Assembly: GCF_001428605.1 (NCBI RefSeq)
Contig: NZ_LMID01000010.1
Coordinates: forward strand, 227,195-291,194
Source of the DNA: Sphingomonas sp. Root720
Lineage (GTDB): Bacteria; Pseudomonadota; Alphaproteobacteria; Sphingomonadales; Sphingomonadaceae
Reading direction: 5' to 3'
Length of the DNA stretch: 64,000 nt
Part shown: piece after piece, positions 29,394 through 37,668 of the stretch
Layout: every line of letters begins with the position of its first letter
Position numbering within the stretch: the stretch's first letter is position 1
The notes under the pieces: model-generated
Databases searched by the model: none
Seen by the model: only the letters and a program-made list of their open reading frames with translations
What the model was told of the DNA's origin: nothing
Made by a program: the position numbers and the translations under genes

Positions 29394-30407
29394 ATGACGC
29401 CCTTGTTCCTCGGCATGGCCGGAACCACGCTTTCCGACGTCGAGCGCGGCTTCTTCCGCGACCTCGATCCGGCCGGCTACATCCTGTTCAAGCGCAACGT
29501 CGCCGATCGTGCGCAGCTTCGCGCTCTGACCGATGCGCTGCGCGAGATCGCGGGCCGCGACGACCTGCCGATCCTGATCGACCAGGAGGGCGGCCGCGTC
29601 GCGCGGATGCAGCCGCCCGAGTGGCCGGCCTTCCCCAAGGCCGAACTGTTCGACCGACTCTACGACATCGCGCCGATGACCGCGATCGAAGCCGCCCGCC
29701 ACAATGCCCGTGCGATCGCCGCCACCCTGGCCGAAGTCGGCATCACCGTCGATTGCCTGCCGCTGCTCGACGTCCGCCAGCCGGGTGCGCACGACATCAT
29801 CGGCGACCGCGCGCTGGGCGCCGAACCGATGCGGGTCGCGGCGATGGGCCGTGCCGTGATCGAGGGTCTTCGCGACGGCGGCGTGGTCGGCGTCGTCAAG
29901 CATATCCCGGGGCATGGCCGGGCGATGGCCGACAGCCATGTCGAACTGCCCGTCGTCGAGGCGGACGACGATGCGCTGGAAACCGATCTCGAACCATTCG
30001 CCGCCCTTAACGACGCACCGATGGCGATGACCGCGCACGTCGTCTACCCGGCCTGGGATGGCGAACAATGCGCCAGCCTGTCGGCCAAGGTTATAGGGGG
30101 GATCATCCGCGGCCGGATCGGCTTCGACGGGCTGTTGATGTCGGACGACCTCGGCATGCACGCGCTGACCGGCGATTTCGGCGAACGCGCGGCGGGCGTG
30201 CTCGCCGCCGGCTGCGACATCGCCCTTCACTGTTCGGGCGACATGGCCGAGATGGAGGCGATCGCCGCCGCGGTCGGCGCGATCGACGAGTTGGCCAAGG
30301 CCCGCCTCGACCGGGCGATGGCGACCGTCGCTGGGGCGAGACCGGATAGATCGGCCGAGGAATCGATCGCGAAGCGCGACGCACTGATGGCGGTGCTGCC
30401 CGCCTGA
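29394..30407 (+). CDS. nagZ: beta-N-acetylhexosaminidase NagZ
   Basis: 337 aa family 3 glycoside hydrolase that removes GlcNAc from recycled anhydro-muropeptides in the cytoplasm. IDQEGGRVAR, the catalytic-loop KHIPGHGRAMADSH (His/Asp acid-base pair) and the nucleophile region LLMSDDLGM are all present. ATG 29394 begins at the conserved N-terminus; an upstream in-frame start lies in the REP spacer. No signal peptide, as expected. Confidence 0.93.
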   Translation: MTPLFLGMAGTTLSDVERGFFRDLDPAGYILFKRNVADRAQLRALTDALREIAGRDDLPILIDQEGGRVARMQPPEWPAFPKAELFDRLYDIAPMTAIEAARHNARAIAATLAEVGITVDCLPLLDVRQPGAHDIIGDRALGAEPMRVAAMGRAVIEGLRDGGVVGVVKHIPGHGRAMADSHVELPVVEADDDALETDLEPFAALNDAPMAMTAHVVYPAWDGEQCASLSAKVIGGIIRGRIGFDGLLMSDDLGMHALTGDFGERAAGVLAAGCDIALHCSGDMAEMEAIAAAVGAIDELAKARLDRAMATVAGARPDRSAEESIAKRDALMAVLPA

Positions 30408-30517
30408 TGACCGCGCCTCCTTTCATGCCAGCGTAAGCCGACGCGACGATCCTGATGGAAGGCCGCGCGATCCGGATGACTGTTCCCATCCTTCTGGAAT
30501 CCTGATTTACTCCGCTT

Positions 30518-31291
30518 ATGGGGGACGACGAGGACAATTTCGACCTGCCGCTGTCGGAAGCGCACGCCGATGGGGTGCTGACGCTCGACATCGACGGCTG
30601 GGAAGGACCGCTCGACCTGCTGCTCAGCCTCGCCCGCGCGCAAAAGGTCGACCTCGCGAAGATATCGATCCTCGCCCTGACCGAGCAATATCTGGCCTTC
30701 ATCGACGGTGCCAAGGCGCTGAAGCTGGAGATCGCGGCCGATTATCTGGTGATGGCGGCCTGGCTCGCCTATCTCAAATCCTGCCTGCTGCTTCCGAAGG
30801 ATCCCGAGGTCGAACCCAGCCCCGAGGAACTGGCGCTGCGTCTCCAGCTGCGCCTTCAGCGGCTGCAGGCGATGCGCGAGGCCGGGGCCCGGCTGATGGG
30901 GCGCGACCGGATCGGCCGCGACGTGTTTGCGCGGGGTGCGCCCGAAGGGCTGAAGGTCGTGCGCAAGCCCGCCTGGGATGCCAGCCTCTACGACCTGATC
31001 TCGGCTTATGGCATGGTCCGCGCCCGCGCCGAGGAGACCGTTCATATCGTTCAGCGGCGTCCGGTGATGACCCTCGACCAAGCGATCGAGCGGGTGTCGA
31101 TGATGGTCGGCGCGGTAATCGACTGGACCAGCCTCGAGGCCTTCCTGCCTCCGGGCGCGTCGGGCGAATATCGGCGCTCGGCGCTGGCATCCAGTTTCCT
31201 CGCCGCGCTCGAACTGGCCCGGCAGGGCCGTGTCTCGCTGCAGCAGGAAGCCGCCTTCGCTCCGCTCATGCTCCGGAGCGCCACGGCATGA
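30518..31291 (+). CDS. scpA: segregation and condensation protein A
   Basis: 257 aa kleisin that bridges SMC heads for chromosome segregation. The N-terminal GWEGPLDLLLSLAR motif and the C-terminal winged-helix region are typical. The start is ATG 30518. The 110-bp upstream spacer holds a degenerate fragment similar to half of the REP element but no clear promoter. The stop overlaps scpB by ATGA. Confidence 0.92.
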   Translation: MGDDEDNFDLPLSEAHADGVLTLDIDGWEGPLDLLLSLARAQKVDLAKISILALTEQYLAFIDGAKALKLEIAADYLVMAAWLAYLKSCLLLPKDPEVEPSPEELALRLQLRLQRLQAMREAGARLMGRDRIGRDVFARGAPEGLKVVRKPAWDASLYDLISAYGMVRARAEETVHIVQRRPVMTLDQAIERVSMMVGAVIDWTSLEAFLPPGASGEYRRSALASSFLAALELARQGRVSLQQEAAFAPLMLRSATA

Positions 31292-31875
31292 TCGACGAAC
31301 CCGACGACCTGCTCCGCGCCCTCGAAGCCGCACTGTTCGCAGCCGAGGGGCCGATGAGCCCGGCCGAGCTGATGACGGTGATCGGCGCCGACGGGCTGGG
31401 CGACGCCCTCCCCCGGCTGGCTGCGCTCTATGCCGGGCGGGGCATCGAGTTGGTCGAGCGCGGCGGCCGCTGGCATTTCCAGACCGCGGCCGATCTCGCC
31501 CATATCCTCCGCCGCACCCGCGAGGAGCCCCGCAAGCTGAGCCGGGCCGGCATCGAGACGCTCGCGATCATCGCCTATCACGAACCCGTCAGCCGCGCCG
31601 AGATCGAGGCGATCCGGGGCGTGCAGATATCGAAGGGCACGCTGGACGTGCTGCTGGAGGCGAGCTGGATTCGTCCCGCCGGACGGCGCGAGACGCCGGG
31701 CCGGCCGCTCCTCTATGCGACGACGCCGAGCTTCCTCACCCATTTCGGCCTGTCCAGCCGCAGGGACCTGCCGGGGATCGCCGATCTCAAGGCCGCCGGC
31801 CTGCTGGATCCGGTCGACCTCGCTTTCGAACAATATCAGATGGAAACCGGGAGCGATTCCGAAGAGGAGGAATGA
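31288..31875 (+). CDS. scpB: segregation and condensation protein B
   Basis: 195 aa. Tandem winged-helix partner of ScpA. Conserved segments are RALEAALFAAEGPMS, ALAIIAYHEPVSRAEIEAIRG (cited by its core YHEPVSRAEIE) and TTPSFLTHFGL. An acidic Glu/Ser tail ends the protein. Translationally coupled to scpA. A 159-bp spacer with a hairpin separates it from tatA. Confidence 0.93.
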   Translation: MIDEPDDLLRALEAALFAAEGPMSPAELMTVIGADGLGDALPRLAALYAGRGIELVERGGRWHFQTAADLAHILRRTREEPRKLSRAGIETLAIIAYHEPVSRAEIEAIRGVQISKGTLDVLLEASWIRPAGRRETPGRPLLYATTPSFLTHFGLSSRRDLPGIADLKAAGLLDPVDLAFEQYQMETGSDSEEEE

Positions 31876-31970
31876 CGGCGTTTGCGCGGCCCTTGGGGCG
31901 TTCGGCCGTCACCATCCCGTCACACTCGGGCCTCATGGAGCGCTATCCGTTCCCGCCGACGGCTCCGATG

Positions 31971-31992
31971 ATCCGCAAGGCCCGTTGCGGAT
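31971..31992. other. perfect hairpin upstream of tatA
   Basis: ATCCGCAA, loop GGCCCG, TTGCGGAT: eight perfect base pairs in the scpB-tatA spacer, ending 42 bp before the tatA ATG. No U-run follows, so it is more likely an operator or an mRNA structure than a terminator. Confidence 0.35.
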
Positions 31993-32034
31993 GGAGTGGT
32001 CAGGCCCTAAATGACCCCATCAAGGAGATTCCCC

Positions 32035-32292
32035 ATGGGTAGCATGAGCATCTGGCATTGGCTCGTCGTCGGCGTCCTCGTATTGCTGTTGTTCGGCAAG
32101 GGTCGCTTTTCCGACATGATGGGCGACGTCGCCAAGGGCATCAAAAGCTTCAAGAAGGGCATGACGGAAGAGGACGAAGCGACTCCGCCGGCTCCGCAGC
32201 AACCGACGGCCCGCCTTCAGCAGCAGCCCCCGCTCGAGCCGAACCCCGACGCCCGGCTTCAACCTATGCAGGACGATCGGCCCAAGAGCTGA
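32035..32292 (+). CDS. tatA: twin-arginine translocase subunit TatA
   Basis: 85 aa. An N-terminal membrane helix, then the conserved [20 protein letters not shown] hinge and amphipathic helix, then a Pro/Gln-rich tail. TatA forms the size-adjusting pore of the Tat exporter of folded proteins. ATG 32035 follows AAGGAG at good spacing. First gene of tatABC. Confidence 0.95.
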   Translation: MGSMSIWHWLVVGVLVLLLFGKGRFSDMMGDVAKGIKSFKKGMTEEDEATPPAPQQPTARLQQQPPLEPNPDARLQPMQDDRPKS

Positions 32293-32321
32293 TCCTCGCG
32301 AGGCCACCGGCGCCATAAGCG

Positions 32322-32735
32322 ATGTTGGACGTCGCCCCCACCGAACTGCTGCTCGTCGCGCTCGTCGCGCTCGTGGTCATTGGACCCAAGGACTTGCCGC
32401 GGGCGATGCGCTTCGTCGGCCAGTGGGTTGCCCGCGCGCGCGGCGTCGCGCGGCATTTCCGCTCCGGCATCGACGAGATGATCCGCCAGGCCGAACTCGA
32501 GGAAATGGAAAAGAAATGGGCGGCCGAAAATGAGCGCATCATGCGCGAGCATCCGCCCCAGCCGCAGATGATCGAGGGCGAGATGCTGCCGCTCGCCGCG
32601 CCTGCGGAACATGCGCCGCCTCGCCAAGATCCCGGTGACGGAGCGCCGCCGCAAGGCGGGCCGGGCGATCTTTCGTCCGCTCCCGCCGGCCCCGACCAGC
32701 CGGTCCTGCCGCTCGTCGCACCCCGACAACCATGA
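32322..32735 (+). CDS. tatB: twin-arginine translocase subunit TatB
   Basis: 137 aa. A TatA-like N-terminal helix with VIGPKDLPRAMRFVG, then a long amphipathic helix (residues ~30-70) and an acidic/Pro-rich tail, which is the TatB layout. It forms the substrate receptor with TatC. 29 bp after tatA; the stop overlaps tatC by ATGA. Confidence 0.93.
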   Translation: MLDVAPTELLLVALVALVVIGPKDLPRAMRFVGQWVARARGVARHFRSGIDEMIRQAELEEMEKKWAAENERIMREHPPQPQMIEGEMLPLAAPAEHAPPRQDPGDGAPPQGGPGDLSSAPAGPDQPVLPLVAPRQP

Positions 32736-33493
32736 ACGATATCGACGAGAGCCGCGCACCGCTGCTCGATCATCTCCTCGAACTGCGTCGCCGCCTGCTG
32801 ATGGCCGCGGCAGCACTCGCGGTGGCGTTCGGCATCTGCCTCTATTTCGCGCGCCCGATCTTCGCCTTCCTCGTCCAGCCGCTGCTGCGCGCCGGCCAGG
32901 GCAAGCTGATCTACACCCAGATCTTCGAAGCCTTCTTCGTCGAGATCAAGGTGGCCTTCTTCGCGGCGATGATGCTGTCCTTCCCGGTCATCGCCAACCA
33001 GGTCTGGCAATTCGTGGCCCCCGGACTCTACCGCAACGAGCGGAGGGCACTGCTGCCCTTCATCTTTGCGACACCGGTGCTGTTCCTGTCGGGGGCCGCG
33101 CTCGCCTATTATGTCGCCATTCCGGTCGCGTTGCACTTCCTGCTCGGCTTCCAGGGCAATCTGGGCGGCGTCCAGCAGGAAGCCCTGCCCGGCGTCGGCA
33201 ACTATCTGTCCTTCGTGATGCAGTTCCTGTTCGGTTTCGGCCTGTCCTTCCTTTTGCCGGTGCTGTTGATGCTGCTCGAACGGGCCGGGGTCGTTACCCG
33301 CAAGCAACTGGTCGGTGCCCGGCGCTATGCGATCGTCGGCGCCTTCGCGATCGCGGCGGTGCTGACCCCGCCTGATGTCGGCTCGCAGTTACTGCTCGCG
33401 GTGCCGCTCGTCGTCCTCTACGAATTGGCGCTGATCGGCATCTGGTTTACGGAGCGACGCCGCAAGGCCGAAGAAAAGCCCGAGACGGTCTGA
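32732..33493 (+). CDS. tatC: twin-arginine translocase subunit TatC
   Basis: 253 aa with six membrane spans. PLLDHLLELRRRL at the N-terminus and FVAPGLYRNERRALLPFI in the first periplasmic/cytoplasmic region are hallmark TatC segments that bind the twin-arginine signal. Coupled to tatB. A hairpin that includes the stop codon ends the operon. Confidence 0.95.
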   Translation: MNDIDESRAPLLDHLLELRRRLLMAAAALAVAFGICLYFARPIFAFLVQPLLRAGQGKLIYTQIFEAFFVEIKVAFFAAMMLSFPVIANQVWQFVAPGLYRNERRALLPFIFATPVLFLSGAALAYYVAIPVALHFLLGFQGNLGGVQQEALPGVGNYLSFVMQFLFGFGLSFLLPVLLMLLERAGVVTRKQLVGARRYAIVGAFAIAAVLTPPDVGSQLLLAVPLVVLYELALIGIWFTERRRKAEEKPETV

Positions 33494-33503
33494 CCGTCCC
33501 GGG
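33479..33503 (+). terminator. hairpin terminator after tatC
   Basis: CCCGAGACGG, loop TCTGA, CCGTCCCGGG: ten pairs with one mismatch, spanning the tatC stop codon. Poor U-tract (CTGTTCC), so possibly a weak terminator. It may also limit antisense reading from the convergent entericidin gene. Confidence 0.5.
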
Positions 33504-33553
33504 CTGTTCCATGAATAAGGTCGCCGCCCGTCGGCGGCTATCGTAGCGAACGG

Positions 33554-33694
33554 TTATTTGGAATCGTCGGCGGCGTCGCTGACTGCCCGGCCGGCTGACG
33601 AGACATCCTGGCCCGCGCCTTCGACCGTATTGCACGCCGCGACGGCGAGAAGCGAGAGACTGACAAAGGCGACGGCGATGGTGCGTTTGAACAT
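33554..33694 (-). CDS. entericidin EcnA/B family lipoprotein
   Basis: 46 aa. A signal peptide with lipobox (VAAC, cysteine 21), followed by NTVEGAGQDVSSAGRAVSDA, the classical entericidin core with its VxGxGxDVxxxGxAV spacing. Small amphipathic lipoproteins of this family are stress-linked envelope proteins, called antidote or toxin in enterobacteria. ATG at 33694, TAA at 33554-33556. It is convergent with tatC. A role in the stress response is suggested by the adjacent general stress locus and by family habit, not by a visible EcfG promoter. Confidence 0.85.
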   Translation of the reverse strand: MFKRTIAVAFVSLSLLAVAACNTVEGAGQDVSSAGRAVSDAADDSK

Positions 33695-33832
33695 GGCGAA
33701 CCTTCCTGCATGATCTGAAACTTCCTTGGCGGAAGTTGCGTCGGATCAATGCTTGCTGGGCGGCTTTGTTCCCGACCTGTAATAGATCGGACGACGCTCT
33801 TTTTGCGATTTCAAGGGGTTGCCCAAAAAGTT

Positions 33833-33874
33833 GGGCCCGGACGCATTTACGGGGGGGATAATGCGACCGGGCCC
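33833..33874. other. long inverted repeat, candidate structured RNA or operator
   Basis: Arms GGGCCCGG-A-CGCATT (33833-33847) and AATGCG-A-CCGGGCCC (33860-33874) pair over 14 of 15 positions around a 12-base G-rich loop. Immediately to the left, GCCCAA-AAAG-TTGGGC (33821-33836) forms an alternative overlapping hairpin. This lies in the 295-bp gene-free spacer between the entericidin and the stress kinase. The competing folds suggest a small RNA or a switch; no promoter was identified. Confidence 0.4.
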
Positions 33875-33925
33875 TTGTCAAGCGGATAGCGGGAGCGGGG
33901 GGGGCAAAGCATCGCTATCCGAACA

Positions 33926-33951
33926 AAAAACGGCCCGCCGCTTCCCGGGTT
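33926..33951 (-). terminator. probable terminator of the stress sensor kinase gene
   Basis: On the minus strand, CCCG-GGAAGCGG-CGGG is followed by CCGTTTTTTG, a short stem and a six-U run about 40 bp after the kinase stop. The stem is short, so moderate confidence. Confidence 0.45.
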
Positions 33952-33989
33952 CCAACCCTCGCGAAATTTTTTCCGCCTTCCGCTAGCCC

Positions 33990-35531
33990 CTAGGAATGGA
34001 CGCTGATCTGGATCTCGAAACGGCCGGTCCGCAGGTCCTGGGTCAGCGGCGCGCGGAACTGGCGTGCGATGCCGGTCACCACCCGTTCGAAGCGGCCGAT
34101 GGCGGGATAATTGTCGAGCGCACCTTCGGCCATGCCCACCGTCTCGATCCGCAGGTTGGCGCGATCGGGCAGGTCGGTCGCCTCGAGCGAGATCAGCACC
34201 GAGCCCTGCGGATTGCAGTGCATCAGCAGTTCGACGACCTCGGTGATCAGGAAGGCGGTCGGCACGGCGACATCCTGCGTCACATAGACATCGACCAGGT
34301 TGAGGGCGATGGGCATGCCGGCGGCGGCGGCGGGCGCCGATGCCCTGAGCGAGGTCGCCAGTTCCCCGGCCAGCGCGCGCACCGATACGCCTCTGTTCTC
34401 CTCCAGCTCGGCATAGTGGTTGCGGTGGACGACGGCGAGCGCATCGACCCGACGCTGGATCGCGCCATAGGCATCGGCGACCGCACCTTCGGCCCCGCGG
34501 GCATGCAGATTGATCAGGCTGGAGACGACCTGCAGATTGTTCTTCACGCGATGATGAACCTCGCGGGTCAGGCGGGTCTGACGGGCAAGGCCATCCTCCA
34601 GTTCCTGCTCATGATCGTGGATCCGCGCCGCGACGGCGGAGAAACTTTCGGCGAGGTCGCGGATCTCATGGCTAGGCGTCGTGAGCCGTGGCAGGCGCAG
34701 GGGCGTGCGACTACCCTGCCAGGCGTCGATCGACCGTTTCAGCTGGCTGAGCGGGAGCAGCAGCAGCCGGTTGACGATCAGCCATCCCGTGAAGGCGGCG
34801 GTGGCCCACATCAGCAGCGGCAGCAGGACCACCAGCACCGTGCGGGCCCGAGCCGGCGCCAGCCGATATTCGGCGATGAGCGCGAGGCGTCCGTCGGCCA
34901 GCGGCTGCGACAGGCGCATTATGTCCTTTTCCGCCGTGTCGCCCAGATCGATGAGCACGACCCGGGCGTCGCCCTGTCGAAGGATCATCCTGTTGAGCGG
35001 CAGCCCGCCGCCCGCGCCGAGGGTGAGGCGGATGGTATCCAGCGGGATGTCTGCTTCGAACAGCAGGCTGCCGTCCGGGCGGGCCGAGGTGAAGCGGAAG
35101 GCCCTGCGCTCGACATCAAGCCAGACATGGTCGACGCTGGGATCGACCGCAGCGATCCTGTCGATCGGCTTGCCGTAGGACTGGCAGATTTTGCGCTTCA
35201 GCCCATCGAACACCGCGATCGGCGGCCGGCCGCTGCGGTTGAAACGCGCCTGGCGCGCGATTGCCGTGCAAAGGTAAGAGGCTGGCTGCTCGCTGGCGAC
35301 CGGCGCCCGAACGGCGTTGAAGCCTTGATCGAGTACCGCGTCTATCCGCGTGGCATAGAAGGCCGTGGTCGTCTGGGCCGCCGTCCGCTGTTCGATCGAG
35401 GCCGAGCGCGCCAGGTCGAGCGAGGTCAGCAGGGCAATGAATCCCAACGGCAGCATGGCCGCCGACAGAATCAGCAGCATCTTCGTGCCGGTGGAGAGAT
35501 GGGCGAAAGAGAGTTTGGCCGGCTGCTTCAT
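33990..35531 (-). CDS. HisKA_2 (HWE-like) sensor histidine kinase of the general stress response
   Basis: 513 aa from ATG 35531. Two membrane spans (about 18-40 and 250-272) flank a periplasmic sensor region of roughly 210 residues. A HAMP-like linker follows, then the phosphoacceptor box REVHHRVKNNLQVVSSLINLH (cited by its core EVHHRVKNN), the HisKA_2 type found in kinases that phosphorylate PhyR. The ATPase domain that follows is degenerate: I see no clear N box or G boxes, which in related loci marks phosphatase-biased proteins such as PhyP. It lies next to nepR on the same strand, so it probably sets PhyR phosphorylation in either direction. Confidence 0.8.
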   Translation of the reverse strand: MKQPAKLSFAHLSTGTKMLLILSAAMLPLGFIALLTSLDLARSASIEQRTAAQTTTAFYATRIDAVLDQGFNAVRAPVASEQPASYLCTAIARQARFNRSGRPPIAVFDGLKRKICQSYGKPIDRIAAVDPSVDHVWLDVERRAFRFTSARPDGSLLFEADIPLDTIRLTLGAGGGLPLNRMILRQGDARVVLIDLGDTAEKDIMRLSQPLADGRLALIAEYRLAPARARTVLVVLLPLLMWATAAFTGWLIVNRLLLLPLSQLKRSIDAWQGSRTPLRLPRLTTPSHEIRDLAESFSAVAARIHDHEQELEDGLARQTRLTREVHHRVKNNLQVVSSLINLHARGAEGAVADAYGAIQRRVDALAVVHRNHYAELEENRGVSVRALAGELATSLRASAPAAAAGMPIALNLVDVYVTQDVAVPTAFLITEVVELLMHCNPQGSVLISLEATDLPDRANLRIETVGMAEGALDNYPAIGRFERVVTGIARQFRAPLTQDLRTGRFEIQISVHS

Positions 35532-35592
35532 TCGCGAGCGCGATTCGTCCCTTCGGCCCGACCCGTCCAAAAGGGGACTGCCGAGGGCATGA

Positions 35593-35802
35593 TCAATCTA
35601 GCTTGTTCAGCAGATCCAGGAATTCGGCCGGAATGGCTTCATCGACCGTCTGGGAATAGACAGAACGCAATGCCGCACCGACCGACGCGTCTCGCGTAGG
35701 ATCGCTCTTACGCTTCCTGGTCGCTTTGCTGCCACCGGTGTCGTTTGCCGGCTTGCCCGACTGTTCATGATTAGCCAACCGGCCCACGCCCCTGAGCTGC
35801 AT
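35593..35802 (-). CDS. nepR: anti-sigma factor NepR
   Basis: 69 aa from ATG 35802. The C-terminal half (VGAALRSVYSQTVDEAIP then FLDLLNKLD) is the NepR core of two helices that hold EcfG inactive until phospho-PhyR takes NepR away. The variable basic N-terminus is usual. In-frame TTG and GTG codons upstream (35823, 35814) are less likely starts. Divergent from phyR, with a likely EcfG-type promoter at 35910-35935; the kinase gene follows on the same strand. Confidence 0.9.
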   Translation of the reverse strand: MQLRGVGRLANHEQSGKPANDTGGSKATRKRKSDPTRDASVGAALRSVYSQTVDEAIPAEFLDLLNKLD

Positions 35803-35909
35803 TTTGTTGTCCACACTCTCCAATGTAACGGCTTTCAGACACCGCCGCGCTTGGATCGACCCGGATGCGTATCATTTTACACGGTCTGGTAAAACGGGCA
35901 TCAAGCATG

Positions 35910-35935
35910 AAACAAAAAACTCTTCCGTTGGTTCC
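35910..35935 (-). promoter_or_regulatory. nepR: probable EcfG-type promoter of nepR
   Basis: On the minus strand, GGAAC, 17 bases, then GTTT. EcfG sigma factors recognise GGAAC-N16/17-CGTT-like promoters. The -35 is exact and the -10 lacks the leading C. It points at nepR about 110 bp downstream, giving an autoregulated anti-sigma factor. Confidence 0.5.
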
Positions 35936-36072
35936 ATAACAGGAATGTCTCTTTTTACACATTCGCCAACGGAAGCCCTGGGTGACTTCCGCAATACCGG
36001 TGGGGCTGCTATCTCCCTGCCCGTGTGGCGGCAGTACACCCGCAGCAATGAATCCAGGGAGTTTTGATACCC

Positions 36073-36867
36073 ATGTCGCTCGGCCAGAAACTTGCTCCCC
36101 ATTTGCCTTTCCTGCGTCGCTACGCCCGGGCGCTCACCGGCAGCCAGAGCCATGGAGACAATTATGTGCGGGCCGCGCTCGAGGCGATCGTCGCTTCGCC
36201 CGACGACTTCCCCAGCGACGTCGACGTCCGCGTCGGGCTTTACCGCACCTTCCAGGCGATCTGGAATTCGACCAATTACGACGAGATGGAGTCTCCGACC
36301 GCAGATGCCGAACGCGAGGCGATAGCCCAGGCCCGGCTCAACACCATCACGCCGCTCTCGCGCCAGGCCCTGTTGTTGACCGCGATGGAGGGATTCACCG
36401 TCGCGGACACCGCCTATCTCATCGAGACGACCCCTGAGGAGGTGGAATCGCTGGTTGCCGACGCGATCGCGGAGATCGATCGGCAGACCCGGACCGACGT
36501 GCTGATCATCGAGGACGAACCGATCATCGCGATGGACCTGGAGACGATCGTTCGCGATCTCGGCCATGCGGTCAGCGGCGTCGCCGTGACGCGCGACGAG
36601 GCGGTCGCGCAGGCCCATGCCCACCGGCCCGGCCTCGTCCTCGCCGACATCCAGCTCGCCGACGACAGCTCGGGCATCGACGCGGTGAAGGACATCCTGG
36701 CCGAGTTCAGCGTGCCGGTGATCTTCATCACCGCCTTCCCCGAACGCCTCCTTACCGGCGAGCGGCCTGAACCCACCTTCCTGATCACCAAGCCGTTCCA
36801 GCGATCGACGGTGAAAGCCGCGATCAGCCAGGCGCTGTTTTTCGACGCGGCCACGATCGAAGCCTGA
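36073..36867 (+). CDS. phyR: general stress response regulator PhyR
   Basis: 264 aa. Residues 1-135 are the sigma-like domain (sigma-2-like and sigma-4-like parts) that mimics EcfG and captures NepR. Residues ~143-260 are a receiver domain with acidic pocket IIEDEP and phosphoacceptor D192 in LADIQ, with a late lysine in ITKPF. ATG 36073 fits the AGGGAG upstream; a TTG at 36064 is too close to it. Divergent from nepR; ecfG follows on the same strand. Confidence 0.95.
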   Translation: MSLGQKLAPHLPFLRRYARALTGSQSHGDNYVRAALEAIVASPDDFPSDVDVRVGLYRTFQAIWNSTNYDEMESPTADAEREAIAQARLNTITPLSRQALLLTAMEGFTVADTAYLIETTPEEVESLVADAIAEIDRQTRTDVLIIEDEPIIAMDLETIVRDLGHAVSGVAVTRDEAVAQAHAHRPGLVLADIQLADDSSGIDAVKDILAEFSVPVIFITAFPERLLTGERPEPTFLITKPFQRSTVKAAISQALFFDAATIEA

Positions 36868-36895
36868 AGAAAGTCGTTTCGCTCACGGTCTTGTT

Positions 36896-36920
36896 GGAAC
36901 CGCCCTGTCGGGCGATCGTT
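36896..36920 (+). promoter_or_regulatory. ecfG: EcfG-dependent promoter of ecfG
   Basis: GGAAC at 36896-36900, 16 bases, CGTT at 36917-36920: an exact match to the general stress promoter consensus, 29 bp after the phyR stop. It implies transcription starting near 36926, so ecfG must start translation at 36973 or later and is probably autoregulated. Confidence 0.8.
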
Positions 36921-36972
36921 GGGGTTCGGGAATGGACGGCATGCGTCGTCCCGCCTGGACAACGGGGATCGG

Positions 36973-37668
36973 ATGGCAGCACTCGCCCGTGCCGCGATGG
37001 CAGCAGACGCTTCAGCTGGGGTAGCAGATCATATGGATGACGAGGAGCAGGAGCTCGACGGCGTCGAGGCGCCGCGAGGCGAACTCATCGCCCTGTCCGA
37101 CGACGAGTTCAAGGACGAGCTTTCGCGGGTAATCCCTCATCTCCGCGCCTTCGGGCGGTCGCTCTCGGGCAACCGCGATCTGGCCGACGATCTCGTCCAG
37201 GAGACGCTGATGAAGGCCTGGGCGGCGCGCAAGCGCTTCCAGGCGGGCACCAACATGCGCGCATGGACCTTCATCATCCTGCGCAACCTGTTCCTGTCGC
37301 AGATGCGCCGCGCCCGTTTCCGCGGCGAATGGGACGAGCATACGGCGAACAAGCTGCTGGCGGCCCCTGCCTCGCAGGACCGCCATATCGAACTCGCCGA
37401 TATGCAACGCGCCCTGATGCACCTGCCCCAGCCGCAGCGCGAGGCGCTGATCCTCGTGGGTGCCGGCGGCTTCGCCTATGAGGAAGCCGCCGAAATCTGC
37501 GGCTGCGCGGTGGGAACCATCAAGAGCCGGGTCGCCCGTGGCCGCGCCGCGCTCGAGCAGCTTCTCGACCAGGGCCAGTTGCCGTCTCGCCGCGAGCACA
37601 AGACCGATCCGTCGACGACCACGCTCCAGCAGATCATGGCCGACGTCGACCTTCTCAGCAAGGAATAG
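36973..37668 (+). CDS. ecfG: general stress sigma factor EcfG
   Basis: 231 aa from ATG 36973 (ATG 37033 is the alternative). ECF sigma of group 15: region 2 with DLVQETLMKAW and MRAWTFIILRNLF, region 4 with LPQPQREALILV and CAVGTIKSRVARGR. No C-terminal extension domain. It directs transcription of stress genes when PhyR sequesters NepR. The upstream open frame from 36919 covers the promoter and is rejected. The stop codon sits inside a perfect 16-bp tandem duplication (37654-37685). Confidence 0.94.
   Translation: MAALARAAMAADASAGVADHMDDEEQELDGVEAPRGELIALSDDEFKDELSRVIPHLRAFGRSLSGNRDLADDLVQETLMKAWAARKRFQAGTNMRAWTFIILRNLFLSQMRRARFRGEWDEHTANKLLAAPASQDRHIELADMQRALMHLPQPQREALILVGAGGFAYEEAAEICGCAVGTIKSRVARGRAALEQLLDQGQLPSRREHKTDPSTTTLQQIMADVDLLSKE

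Noticed and set aside
28302-30230. 642-codon minus-strand frame across the SPOR gene and nagZ
   Set aside because: Low-complexity Arg/Gly-rich translation with no motif, opposite two well-supported genes; a codon-bias shadow.
33944-33956. GGTTCCAACC-like sequence resembling a tRNA T-arm
   Set aside because: No acceptor stem, anticodon arm or D-arm can be built around it; it is part of the short hairpin at the end of the kinase gene.
36919-36972. Upstream start giving an 18-residue longer EcfG
   Set aside because: This start lies at the -10 element of the exact EcfG promoter, upstream of the expected transcription start.
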